From: JAEUHQ01 sp964538915
GTDB lineage: Bacteria > Planctomycetota > UBA1135 > UBA2386
DNA: 64,000 bases
Assembly: GCA_964538915.1 (NCBI GenBank)
Contig: CAZIFB010000020.1
Location: 11,363 to 75,362 of the forward strand
Direction: 5' to 3'
Below, one piece after another: positions 10,836-20,655 of this stretch; positions within the stretch are counted from its first letter, which is position 1; each line of letters opens with the position of its first letter. Below the pieces are notes generated by a model. The model saw nothing but the letters and a program-made list of their open reading frames with translations, searched no databases and was not told the DNA's origin. Position numbers and translations under genes: made by a program.

Positions 10836-11050
10836 CGAGAGGTTCCGCTCTGCGGTTCTCGCGCTTGCACGCGGGCCACAAAGTTGAACCGATGACCATT
10901 CTCCGGGCTCCGACCCCGAGGAGTTGGAGGGAGCAGGAGGCGCGCCACACGGCGCTGCCGGCCTGCACCTGAATGCTCCGGGGGGAGCCCACCTGAACCC
11001 AAGGGTTCAACCGGCCTCCGTCGACGGTCCTCGTGGAGTGGAGCCTCTCG
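10836..11050 (+). ncRNA. ssrS: 6S RNA
   Basis: About 215 nt between the oxidoreductase and transpeptidase genes. The ends pair as a 15-bp closing stem (10836-10850 with 11036-11050), intact except for G-U wobbles. Within it, blocks line up in order with E. coli 6S RNA: CGCGGGCC near 10871, a CCGATGACCAT stretch near 10888, a GC-rich apical stem, and CACCTGAACCCAAGGGTTCA near 10990, closely matching the CACCUUGAACCAAGGGUUCA block. 6S RNA mimics an open promoter and holds RNA polymerase with the housekeeping sigma factor in stationary phase. It is a little longer than the usual 180-200 nt. Conserved sequence, secondary structure and a properly placed -10 box together make this a confident call. 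Confidence 0.82.
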
Positions 11051-11150
11051 ATTTCCTCCCGCCCGTCGCTACCGTGGTCCCGCCGGGTGATCCGGCGTGC
11101 GTTCCTGGTCAGGGGACGCGGTGGCGGTGGCGCGCCTGTGGGCGCACAGA

Positions 11151-11155
11151 GGAGG
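11151..11155 (+). promoter_or_regulatory. Ribosome-binding site deciding the transpeptidase start
   Basis: GGAGG lies 9 bases before the ATG at 11165 and only 3 bases before an in-frame ATG at 11159, which favours 11165. An in-frame start at 11033 would fall inside the 6S RNA and is rejected. Confidence 0.55.
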
Positions 11156-11164
11156 TGGATGGTC

Positions 11165-12400
11165 ATGCGGCAGTTCGTCGTCGGCCTGTTGGTTCTCGCG
11201 TTTGCGTGGTGGGGCTGTTCGCGTTGGGGCAGCGCGCCGGTGAACGCCGATGGTGATGCGAAGGCGAGCGGGGCGCCCGCAACGACCGGGGGTCTCGACC
11301 AGGTGCTCGGCCGGGGCGCTGCGAACGTTCCGCCGACGCCGCCACCCGCGATCGCTCCATCGACGCCGCCCGCGGTCGCGCCCTCGACCGGGGCCCTCGA
11401 TGCGCGCCCCGTGCCGGTCGAAGTTGCGCCTGCGGACCTCGAGGAGCTGATGGCGCGCGTTGCCGGCGGCGATGCCGCTTCGCGGTCCCTGGCCTGGCAG
11501 CTGCTCGCGACGAAGGGGCTTGGGGAGCAGAGGAAGCGCGTGGTGGACGGGCTGCTCGGTGCGACCGACGACTTCGCGACCATGTTTGCGGCCCTGGGCA
11601 GCGACAATGGCTGCCTGCACTCTCCGGAAGGCAGGTCGGCGTGCGGCAAGGTACTCGCGGCAGCCCTCCTGTTGCCCGACGCGGAGTCCATTGCGGCGAC
11701 TTCGAACCTGCTCGGCCTGTGTGTTCGCGGCCGCATCGAGAAGGGCGACACCGAGGTGCGCGCGTTCGTGGACAAGGCGTACGCGCAGCACTTGCTGCGC
11801 GTCGACCGGTGGCTGTGCGATCCGGCGAACGTCGCCCGTGCCCGCAGCTACACGATCGAACGGGGCGACTCCCTGGCCTCGATCGCCACCAAGTTCCGGG
11901 CCCAGGGGGCCTTGGTCGAATCCGGCACGCTGGCGCTGCTGAACCGGATCCACAACCCGAACGCGATCAGCGCGCAGCAGAAGATCAAGATCCCGATCGA
12001 CCCGATCGTCGCGGTCCTCGAGAAGCGCAGTTTCGCACTGGGGCTGTACGTCGGGGACTATCTGCTGCGCCTGTACTGGGTCGGGCACGGCGAGAACGAC
12101 AAGACGCCGGTCACCGAATTCACGGTCACCGAGAAGCAGCCCCGGCCCGAATGGACCGCCCCGAACGGGGAGCGCTACCCCTACGGGCATCCGAAGAACA
12201 TCCTCGGCGAGTACTTCATCAAGTTCCGCCACGAGCGGTACACGGGCTTCGGCGCGCACGGGACGCCGATGCCGGAAACCATCGGGACGATGTCGTCGGC
12301 GGGATGCATCCGGATGCTGGCGCCGGACATCGAGGAGCTGTTCCGGATCCTTCCGCGCGGTGCCAAGGTCCAGGTCCGCTGTACCGAGTCGATCCGTTGA
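11165..12400 (+). CDS. LysM and L,D-transpeptidase (YkuD) domain protein
   Basis: 411 residues. The N-terminus is a membrane anchor or signal sequence (FVVGLLVLAFAWWGC, possibly a lipobox), followed by a Pro/Ala/Thr-rich spacer, a helical region, a LysM peptidoglycan-binding motif (about 229-280, YTIERGDSLASIATKF) and a YkuD domain (about 285-408). Catalytic elements are GFGAHGTP (His365) and SAGCIRM (Cys381). L,D-transpeptidases make 3-3 cross-links or attach proteins to peptidoglycan in the periplasm. The canonical motif is S/T-H-G-C; here the His next to the nucleophile region is Ala, otherwise the domain looks intact. A hairpin at 12403-12419 follows the stop. A polysaccharide deacetylase lies downstream, consistent with a cell-wall theme. 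Confidence 0.88.
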   Translation: MRQFVVGLLVLAFAWWGCSRWGSAPVNADGDAKASGAPATTGGLDQVLGRGAANVPPTPPPAIAPSTPPAVAPSTGALDARPVPVEVAPADLEELMARVAGGDAASRSLAWQLLATKGLGEQRKRVVDGLLGATDDFATMFAALGSDNGCLHSPEGRSACGKVLAAALLLPDAESIAATSNLLGLCVRGRIEKGDTEVRAFVDKAYAQHLLRVDRWLCDPANVARARSYTIERGDSLASIATKFRAQGALVESGTLALLNRIHNPNAISAQQKIKIPIDPIVAVLEKRSFALGLYVGDYLLRLYWVGHGENDKTPVTEFTVTEKQPRPEWTAPNGERYPYGHPKNILGEYFIKFRHERYTGFGAHGTPMPETIGTMSSAGCIRMLAPDIEELFRILPRGAKVQVRCTESIR

Positions 12401-12402
12401 AA

Positions 12403-12419
12403 CCGGCGCTTCGCGCCGG
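12403..12419 (+). terminator. Hairpin terminator after the L,D-transpeptidase gene
   Basis: Perfect 7-bp stem CCGGCGC / GCGCCGG with a TTC loop, starting three bases after the stop codon. There is no U-tract, as often in high-GC genomes. Confidence 0.45.
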
Positions 12420-12525
12420 CTCGCCGGCTGGTAGTCTGGTCCTCCCGTCGCCGAGCCCTGGGCGCGCGGGCGGCGCCGGTTCACTCGGCGGCGTGCACTC
12501 CTGTGCGGGAGCGGGGCGTCCCTAG

Positions 12526-13323
12526 ATGTCCATGTCGCCGACCTTCCTTGCACTGTGCGGATGCCTGCTGCTGGGAGTCCTGCACGTGGTGTTGCCGCGC
12601 CTCGTGCTGCAGGCGCGTCGGCGGGAACTGCTCGCGCTGTGTCGCGAACGGCGGGTCGTTGCGCTCTCGTTCGACGACGGGCCGAGCCAGCTGCTCACGC
12701 CGCTGGTCGTCGAACGCCTCGGGCGCGCGGGCGTGTTCGCATCGTTCTTCATGCTCGGGGAGCGAGTCCGAGCGAACGAGCGCACCGTGACGCGGATCCT
12801 CGAAGCAGGGCACGAGGTCGGATCGCACGGCGCCACGCACGTGCACCACATCTGGTCGTGGCCATGGGACGGCCTCCTCGACACGATCGACGGGTGGCGG
12901 GCGCTGCACCGCATCACGGGGCGGCAGCCGCGCGAGATCCTTTTTCGGCCGCCGTACGGCAAGCTGAACCTGCTGTCGCTGGCATGGGTGTGGTGGCGGC
13001 GGGCGCCGATCGCGATGTGGACGCACGATGGCGGTGACGCGCGCGACAGCGACAAGCTCGCACCGACCGCGCTCGTCGACTCGCTTCGACGCGACGGCGG
13101 GGGCGTCGTGTTGATGCACGACTTCGACCGCGTGCGACCCGACGAGGGGCAGCAGGTGCTCGCGAAGCTCGACGCGCTGCTGCAACTGAAGCGCGAAGGA
13201 TTCACGTTCTTGAGAGTCTCGGAGTTGCTGTCGCTGTCGCCGAGTCCGCACGCTGCGATCGGGGTGCGACCGGCGATGGTCACGGCCGAACGAGAAGAAG
13301 TCGGCTCGGGATCGCGCAACTAG
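12526..13323 (+). CDS. Membrane-anchored polysaccharide deacetylase (NodB domain)
   Basis: 265 residues. An N-terminal hydrophobic helix (about 5-28) precedes a carbohydrate esterase 4/NodB domain. Motifs: SFDDGPS (catalytic base and metal Asp), SHGATHVHH (H-x3-H metal ligands), FRPPYGK, and VVLMHDF (catalytic His). The family removes acetyl groups from GlcNAc in peptidoglycan, chitin-like or exopolysaccharide chains. The neighbour upstream is a LysM-transpeptidase, which makes peptidoglycan the likeliest substrate, but nothing in the sequence fixes it. An alternative ATG at 12532 would remove two residues. Confidence 0.9.
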   Translation: MSMSPTFLALCGCLLLGVLHVVLPRLVLQARRRELLALCRERRVVALSFDDGPSQLLTPLVVERLGRAGVFASFFMLGERVRANERTVTRILEAGHEVGSHGATHVHHIWSWPWDGLLDTIDGWRALHRITGRQPREILFRPPYGKLNLLSLAWVWWRRAPIAMWTHDGGDARDSDKLAPTALVDSLRRDGGGVVLMHDFDRVRPDEGQQVLAKLDALLQLKREGFTFLRVSELLSLSPSPHAAIGVRPAMVTAEREEVGSGSRN

Positions 13324-13340
13324 TCTCGCGCGCGCACGGT

Positions 13341-13356
13341 CGCTCCGCGCGGAGCG
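13341..13356. terminator. Bidirectional terminator-like palindrome
   Basis: Perfect 16-base palindrome CGCTCCGCGCGGAGCG between the convergent deacetylase (ends 13323) and lipoprotein (ends 13371) genes. Confidence 0.4.
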
Positions 13357-13370
13357 TGCTGCCTCGGCGT

Positions 13371-14012
13371 TCAGCGCACCCGCAGGTCGCTCACCTTCCA
13401 CCGCCGCGTCAGGGCGACGTGATCGAGCGCGTCGACCGTGATGGGCGCCTCCGGGTCGTGAACCAGCACCAGAGGGCCGACGACCACCCGCGTCGTCGCA
13501 TCGTCCGCCTCGGGCCGGACCGGGTCGGCCGCAACCAGGGACCGGGCCCCGAAGCTCGTCGCGCCCCCCTGCTCGAGCGGGACACCGTCGCCCGACGTGT
13601 ACCGGACTTCCCAGTAGGACTGGCGCTCGAAGTCGAGCTCGATCGTGGTGCCCTCCACCTCGACGGCGACGGTGGCGCGGTCCTCGCCGGTGCGCCTCGG
13701 GGTCGGCACCGTGGCGTAGCCGGCGACGTGCAGCCCGGGGTTCTGCTCGCGGATCCGCTGCCACACGATCACGGCGGTCATGCCGTCGACGCCGAGGCGC
13801 TTGCGATAGCCGTCGGAGAGGCACAGGTAGACCACTTCGGGATCGTCCCTGCGGATGGCTTCGAGCAGCGTCCGCGCCGCGGCGAGCGGAGTGTCGAACC
13901 GCTGCTGTACCCACGGAGTCTTGTCGGGTCCGCACCAGAATCTCGCCAGCGAGCAGCAGCCGGACAGCGCAAGCGCGGGCAGGGTGACGAGCAGCGAAAG
14001 CCACGGTCGCAT
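13371..14012 (-). CDS. Predicted lipoprotein, function unknown
   Basis: 213 residues. A clear lipoprotein signal (LLVTLPALALSGC, lipobox LSGC) places it in the periplasm. The body resembles small DUF4440/NTF2-like or lumazine-binding-like domains: two helices (LAAARTLLEAIRRDDPEVVY), then several beta strands with a conserved-looking WEVRYTSG. That is a structural impression, not an identification. It is transcribed divergently from the DUF1573 gene. The ATG at 14012 puts the signal peptide at the N-terminus; longer readings add unlikely sequence. Confidence 0.65.
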   Translation of the reverse strand: MRPWLSLLVTLPALALSGCCSLARFWCGPDKTPWVQQRFDTPLAAARTLLEAIRRDDPEVVYLCLSDGYRKRLGVDGMTAVIVWQRIREQNPGLHVAGYATVPTPRRTGEDRATVAVEVEGTTIELDFERQSYWEVRYTSGDGVPLEQGGATSFGARSLVAADPVRPEADDATTRVVVGPLVLVHDPEAPITVDALDHVALTRRWKVSDLRVR

Positions 14013-14129
14013 GGGTGCCGCGCATCGTGCGGCCTCATCGCGTGGAGTCCAGGGTGCACCGCGTCGGACACGCCGCGGCGACGGATGAGCGGATCTGGCG
14101 ACGTGGGAGTTTTCGCGCGGAGTGCTGGC

Positions 14130-14135
14130 TATACT
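14130..14135 (+). promoter_or_regulatory. Candidate -10 element for the DUF1573 gene
   Basis: TATACT in the 181-base divergent intergenic region, about 58 bases before the ATG at 14194. No clear -35 box is seen. Confidence 0.35.
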
Positions 14136-14193
14136 CCTGCGCCCCACATTCCGGCAACGAGGCCGCTCGAGGCGGCGCGAAGGTCCCATTCCC

Positions 14194-15369
14194 ATGCCGC
14201 ATCTCCGAAGCATCCCTGGTCTGTTCGTTGTCGCCGCCCTTTCCGGTTTGCTGGGCGCCTGCCTCAACGCCCAGGAGAGCAAGGCTCCGGTCTCCGAGCC
14301 GGTCAAGGTCGCAACGCCGCAGCAGAGGCCAGGCACGATGCCGGGCAACACCTGGTTCGGCGTCACCGAGCTCGATCTCGGCACCTACTTCGGCGAAGGG
14401 GAGGCCACGGGCGTGCTCAAGTGGAAGAACCCGACGGACAAGGCCGTGGAGTGGCAGAACCTGATCGGCAGCTGCCAGTGCCTGCACGCCACGATCCGGG
14501 TCGCCGACCGCCGCTACGAGCTGCGCCCGAAGCAGTCTTCGCCGCTGGTGCGCGTCATGAAGGGAGCGGATGGCAAGGAGACCACCGAAGTCGTGACCGC
14601 GGTGGCAATCGGGGGCAACGAAGAGGGTGAGATCGAGGTCCACCTCGACATGACCAACTACACGGGCCCGAAGATGGCGACGCTGGACATCCACACGACG
14701 GATCCCGGTCAGCCGCAGATCAAGCTCAAGTGGAACGCCAACGGGGCGATGCTCTTCGTCATCTCGCCGCAGGAGATCAACCTCAACAAGATGACCTGGA
14801 GCGAGTCGCGCGACTTCACCGCAACGGTGACGTCACCGATGTTCAAGGACTGGAACATCACGCGCATGGACGACGCGGGGAAGGCGTTCGACGTGTCGTG
14901 GACCAAGGCGATGAACGGCGATGTCGCGACCTGGACCGTCAAGGGCAAGTACGGCCCGGTCGACGCCGAGGTGAATGGCGGGGGCATCCTGAAGTTCCAC
15001 ACCGACATCCGCGGCGACACGACGTTCACGGTTCGCGTGATGGCGTTCGTGCAGGGGCCGCTCGAGGTCAAGCCGGGCGCATTCCTGACGCTCGGCATGA
15101 TCCGCAAGGGCACCGCCCTCAAGAAGGAGCTGGTGTTCGAGCCGAACGACGGCTCCGACCTCGCGATGACCGGCTTCCGCTTCGAGAAGGCCACCGTCAG
15201 CGAGGACGTGCTGAAGGTGGAGTCCAAGAAGGACGGAGCGAAGCTCGTGGTGTCGCTCGAAGTGACCGACAAGGCGCCGATGGGCCTGTTGAAGGGCGAC
15301 CTCGTCGTCGAGTTGAACCACCCGCTCCTCAAGGAGAAGCGGATCATGTTCAACGGCTTCGTCCGCTGA
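14194..15369 (+). CDS. Secreted DUF1573-domain protein
   Basis: 391 residues. A signal peptide with a lipobox-like LLGAC near residue 24 is followed by an N-terminal Ig-like DUF1573 domain (about 45-170): ELDLGTYFGEG, LKWKNPTDKAVEW, a Cys pair in SCQCLHA, and the strand DIHTTDPGQPQIKLKW. Two further beta-rich segments of about 100 residues follow, probably more Ig-like folds. DUF1573 proteins are abundant and secreted in planctomycetes and Bacteroidetes; their role is not established. The start at 14194 is chosen for the signal peptide. TATACT upstream may be its promoter. Confidence 0.82.
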   Translation: MPHLRSIPGLFVVAALSGLLGACLNAQESKAPVSEPVKVATPQQRPGTMPGNTWFGVTELDLGTYFGEGEATGVLKWKNPTDKAVEWQNLIGSCQCLHATIRVADRRYELRPKQSSPLVRVMKGADGKETTEVVTAVAIGGNEEGEIEVHLDMTNYTGPKMATLDIHTTDPGQPQIKLKWNANGAMLFVISPQEINLNKMTWSESRDFTATVTSPMFKDWNITRMDDAGKAFDVSWTKAMNGDVATWTVKGKYGPVDAEVNGGGILKFHTDIRGDTTFTVRVMAFVQGPLEVKPGAFLTLGMIRKGTALKKELVFEPNDGSDLAMTGFRFEKATVSEDVLKVESKKDGAKLVVSLEVTDKAPMGLLKGDLVVELNHPLLKEKRIMFNGFVR

Positions 15370-15476
15370 TCGCTAGCGTTCGAGTTCGCGGTCGGTGATG
15401 CGGTTCCACAGGCGTTGCGAGCGCCCGGCTCGTTGTCACGGTATGGTTCCGCACCTCACCGGACTGTTCGCATCGT

Positions 15477-17405
<1,929 letters not shown>

Positions 17406-17424
17406 AGCCCGCGCCGTTCGGGCT
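17406..17424. terminator. Bidirectional terminator-like hairpin
   Basis: AGCCCG / CGGGCT with a 7-base loop, exactly filling the gap between the convergent GCS2-CBS and tryptophan dioxygenase genes. Confidence 0.4.
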
Positions 17425-18548
17425 CACTCGTGCGCCAGGCCGTAGAAGGCCGGGTCGGTCGCCCCGGGCGAGAGGTCCGGCGGCAGCAGCAGAGTGCGCG
17501 CCGCCCAGATCTCGGTGAAGACGCGGTAGCGCAAGGCGGTCTGGTCGAGGTAGGCGACGCCGTCGCTGCCGCCCGTGCCGACCCGCCGGCCGATCACGCG
17601 TTCGACCATGCGGGCGTGACGCTGTCGGAACGCGAGCATCGCCTGCTCGCACTCGATCAATCCGTCGATCACCTGGCCGGGCCAGCTGAGCAGCGGCAAG
17701 GTGCGGTTGCTGTCGACGAACAGGATCGCCGCGCGCAGGCGGCGCACGAAGCTTCGTCGCTCGGCGGGGACGTCGTCGGCCACCAGGTGCCGGCGCGCGC
17801 CCTGCAACTGGCCGCGGTAGCGCGCACGCAGGCGCTCTTCGTCGGCCGGGGTCAGGGCCTGGACGCGCACCGCGTGGTCGAGGGCGCGCTGGCACAGGGC
17901 TTCGTGTCCCTGCAGGAAGCGTTCGACGAAGCGGTCGACGGTCGCCGCATCACCTGGTGAATCGGGCGAACTGCCGTCGATCGGCGTGCGGTGCAGCCAG
18001 GCGTCGACGGCGGTCTTCATCGTCGGCATGTCTGCCAGGCGCCGGCGCACGCGGGTGAGCGCGGGGGACGGTGATCCGTCGGCGCTCTTCAACGCCTCCA
18101 TGTAGCTGATCTCGTTGCCGAGCGGGACGCGTTCTTCGTCCGGCAGTCCCAGGAGGATCTCGATCTCGCGCATCTGCGCGGACTGGAAGCCGCTCGCCGG
18201 ATTCAGCTTGTCGCGGAACAGCAGGTAGTCCTGCGTCCGCATCGTCTCCATCAGCCGGAAGTGCTGCGCGGCGAGTTCGAAGCAGATCGTGACGCGTCGC
18301 AGGCTCGCGACGGCACCCGCGAGGGCGTCCTCCGGGACCGGGCGCCGGGCGAAGAGGTCGCGCGCGGCCTTCAGTTCACCGAGCACGACCTTGAACCACA
18401 ACTCGTCGACCTGATGGATGACGATGAAGCGGATCTCGTCCGCGGTGAGATCGGACTCGCTTGCCGAGGTCCCGTTCTGCAGCGCCAGCAGTTCCTCGAC
18501 GCGGATGTAGTCCCAGTAGCTCGTCGGGCGGTGCGGACCGTTCGTCAT
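17424..18548 (-). CDS. kynA: Tryptophan 2,3-dioxygenase
   Basis: 374 residues. The heme enzyme opens the indole ring of L-tryptophan to N-formylkynurenine, the first step of the kynurenine pathway. Visible signatures: TSYWDYIRVEELLALQ at the N-terminus, FIVIHQVDELWFK (substrate-pocket His and Arg/Phe region), FRDKLNPASGFQSAQMREIE, a heme-ligand His in FRQRHARMVERVIG, and GTGGSDGVAYLDQT, all family hallmarks. It is longer than most bacterial enzymes (about 280), with extra helical sequence in the middle, closer to eukaryotic length. No other kyn gene is adjacent. The ATG at 18548 gives the expected N-terminus. Confidence 0.93.
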   Translation of the reverse strand: MTNGPHRPTSYWDYIRVEELLALQNGTSASESDLTADEIRFIVIHQVDELWFKVVLGELKAARDLFARRPVPEDALAGAVASLRRVTICFELAAQHFRLMETMRTQDYLLFRDKLNPASGFQSAQMREIEILLGLPDEERVPLGNEISYMEALKSADGSPSPALTRVRRRLADMPTMKTAVDAWLHRTPIDGSSPDSPGDAATVDRFVERFLQGHEALCQRALDHAVRVQALTPADEERLRARYRGQLQGARRHLVADDVPAERRSFVRRLRAAILFVDSNRTLPLLSWPGQVIDGLIECEQAMLAFRQRHARMVERVIGRRVGTGGSDGVAYLDQTALRYRVFTEIWAARTLLLPPDLSPGATDPAFYGLAHE

Positions 18549-18577
18549 CCGCCCGAATCTACCGTGCCTCTGGCCGG

Positions 18578-20647
18578 CTATCGCGCCGGCAGATTGAACT
18601 TCACTTCGGCGCGATCCTGTCCCGCGCGGATCATCAGCTGTTGTTCGGTGTTCTTCATGTCCAGGATCGTGCTGAACGGACTCTCCGCGGTCTGGCGGCT
18701 CGCGGTGACCTTGTAGTTGCCGGGCGGGACGCGCTTCAGCAGGCGGAAGCGACCGTCGTTGTCGCTGATCGCCACGCCGTGGAACAGCGGGCCGAGTGCG
18801 CGCGGATCGGTGATCGGGCCGGTTTGTCCCGGCGCGGCCGTTGGCATCGGCACCGAGACCTGCACCTTCACCTGGCCGGCGGGCTGACCCGCGACCAGCG
18901 TGATGCCTTCCACGACGGCTCCGCGCGCCAGCTTGATCACGCCCGCGTCGGCGACCTGGCCCGGTGTGTCGAGCTTGATGTCGACGGCCGTGCCCTCGCA
19001 GAAGTCGGGGTGCGACACGCGGACCATGTAATCGGCGAAGGAGAGCTTCGTGACCTTGAACTTGCCCTGTGCGTCCGTGCGCCCCTGGGTCTTGGTGTGC
19101 TTCTCGGGGATCATCGTCGAGAAGATCTCGAGCAGGCCGAGGTCGCCGGCCGGACCGCTGTTCATGTCCGTCGTGACGATTGCATCGGCGACGGGCTGGC
19201 CTCGGTCGTCGACGACGGTGCCCGTGATGACACCGCCGAGCGTGAGTTCCGCCGTGACCTCCGCGATCGGCCCGTTCTCGACCACCGTGAACGGCGGCGA
19301 GAGTGTCTTCGCGTGCGAGCCCTCCTGTACCTGCCAACGGTAGTCGCCGACCGGCACGTTCCGGATCGCGGCCCATTCGCCGCCGAACTCGGACGGGTAG
19401 TCGCCCGGAGTAACGCTGCGGTCGGGGAAGTCGAGCACCTTGCCGACACCAGTGGGGTTGTTCGGGAAGTACCGCATCAGCGTGAGGCGGTAGGACTTCA
19501 CCGGCGTTTTGTTCGCCGTCAGCACGCGCAGCTTCACGGTCGGACGAAGGCCGAGCACGAGCTTCACTTCGGTGTCGCCGGTCATCACCGGCTGCTGACG
19601 GCCGTCGATGTAGGACGCGAGCGAGGCGACGAGGCTGTACGGACCCGCGCGCAGCGCTGGGAACTGGAACACGCCGTCGCTGCCCGTCGTCGTCGTCGAC
19701 ACCTGCGGCGTCTTCTGGCTCAGGCCGTTCGCTGCGACGCTCGCGCCCGCGACGGGCTTGCCGTCCGGGTCGACCACGATGCCGGCGATGGCCTGGCCGT
19801 GCACCATCTGGATCTGGAACTCGTTCACTCCTTGCGGATTCAGCTGCAGATTCGGGAGCGGTGAGCCCGCGTAGCCGGCTGCCTCGGGTGTGAGTGTGAT
19901 CAGGCCCGTCGTCGGCGCCGTCGTGAAGCGGTAGAAGCCCTTGTCGTCGGTGACGACGGCGATGCCCTTCTCGCGCCCTGGCGTCGCGATCATCGAGTGC
20001 GTCACCGCGCTGTTGGTCAGGTAGACGGTCGCGTTCGGGATGCCCAGCTTCGATTCCTCCTCGACGACGTTCCCCTGCACGACGAGGCCGTTGTCGAGAC
20101 GGATTTCACCCGCGTTGAACCAGTCGCCCTCGTGCACCTTGATCTGCGGCACGTTCTTCTCGGGGTGTTCGGGGCTGACGATCCGCAGGTCGTAGGCCTT
20201 GCCGACCTGCCGGATGCCCAGCGCGAACGAGCCGTCCGCGCCCGTCGTGCCCGTCGCAGCCGTCGAGGCCGCCGTCGACTTCGAGGTCTTGTTCATCAAG
20301 AAGACCTCGATCGGGTTGTTCGTCAGGTTGGTGATCAGCATCACCGGCACGTCCGCGGCCGGCCGTCCGTCGGGCAGCAGCAGACGACCGCGGACTCCCT
20401 GCGGCGCGTCGGCGGATGCGGTGTCGACCTTGACGGCCGTGCGGTCCGGGCCCTGGCTCTGCGGCGCTTCCGCCGGGCGGACCACTTCGGGCGGCGGGGC
20501 CGGCGGCTTCACCTCCGGCTGCTGCGTGGTCGGCGTCACCTTGGGCGGGGCCGGCTCGTCACCACCGCGCATTGCGAACCAGATGCCGCCGCCCGCGAGG
20601 GCCGCGACGAGTACGAGGGGAAGGGCCAGATTCTTGGAGTTGGACAC
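18578..20647 (-). CDS. Membrane-anchored protein with carboxypeptidase-regulatory-like repeats (paralogue 1)
   Basis: 689 residues. A single N-terminal helix (LALPLVLVAALAGGGIWFAM) anchors the protein; a Pro-rich linker follows, then about six beta-sandwich modules of the carboxypeptidase-regulatory/Cna-B type, recognisable by G-x-V-x-D-x-x-G-x-P-V-x-x-A (for example IVVDPDGKPVAGASV and TVVDDRGQPVADAIV) and DGxFxFxxLxxGxY (DGVFQFPALRAGPYSL). Such modules are structural, stalk-like or ligand-binding domains in periplasmic or surface proteins. The start is a GTG at 20647, eight bases after the stop of the paralogous gene upstream, so the two form an operon. No catalytic domain is visible. Confidence 0.8.
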   Translation of the reverse strand: MSNSKNLALPLVLVAALAGGGIWFAMRGGDEPAPPKVTPTTQQPEVKPPAPPPEVVRPAEAPQSQGPDRTAVKVDTASADAPQGVRGRLLLPDGRPAADVPVMLITNLTNNPIEVFLMNKTSKSTAASTAATGTTGADGSFALGIRQVGKAYDLRIVSPEHPEKNVPQIKVHEGDWFNAGEIRLDNGLVVQGNVVEEESKLGIPNATVYLTNSAVTHSMIATPGREKGIAVVTDDKGFYRFTTAPTTGLITLTPEAAGYAGSPLPNLQLNPQGVNEFQIQMVHGQAIAGIVVDPDGKPVAGASVAANGLSQKTPQVSTTTTGSDGVFQFPALRAGPYSLVASLASYIDGRQQPVMTGDTEVKLVLGLRPTVKLRVLTANKTPVKSYRLTLMRYFPNNPTGVGKVLDFPDRSVTPGDYPSEFGGEWAAIRNVPVGDYRWQVQEGSHAKTLSPPFTVVENGPIAEVTAELTLGGVITGTVVDDRGQPVADAIVTTDMNSGPAGDLGLLEIFSTMIPEKHTKTQGRTDAQGKFKVTKLSFADYMVRVSHPDFCEGTAVDIKLDTPGQVADAGVIKLARGAVVEGITLVAGQPAGQVKVQVSVPMPTAAPGQTGPITDPRALGPLFHGVAISDNDGRFRLLKRVPPGNYKVTASRQTAESPFSTILDMKNTEQQLMIRAGQDRAEVKFNLPAR

Positions 20648-20655
20648 GGGGAAAG

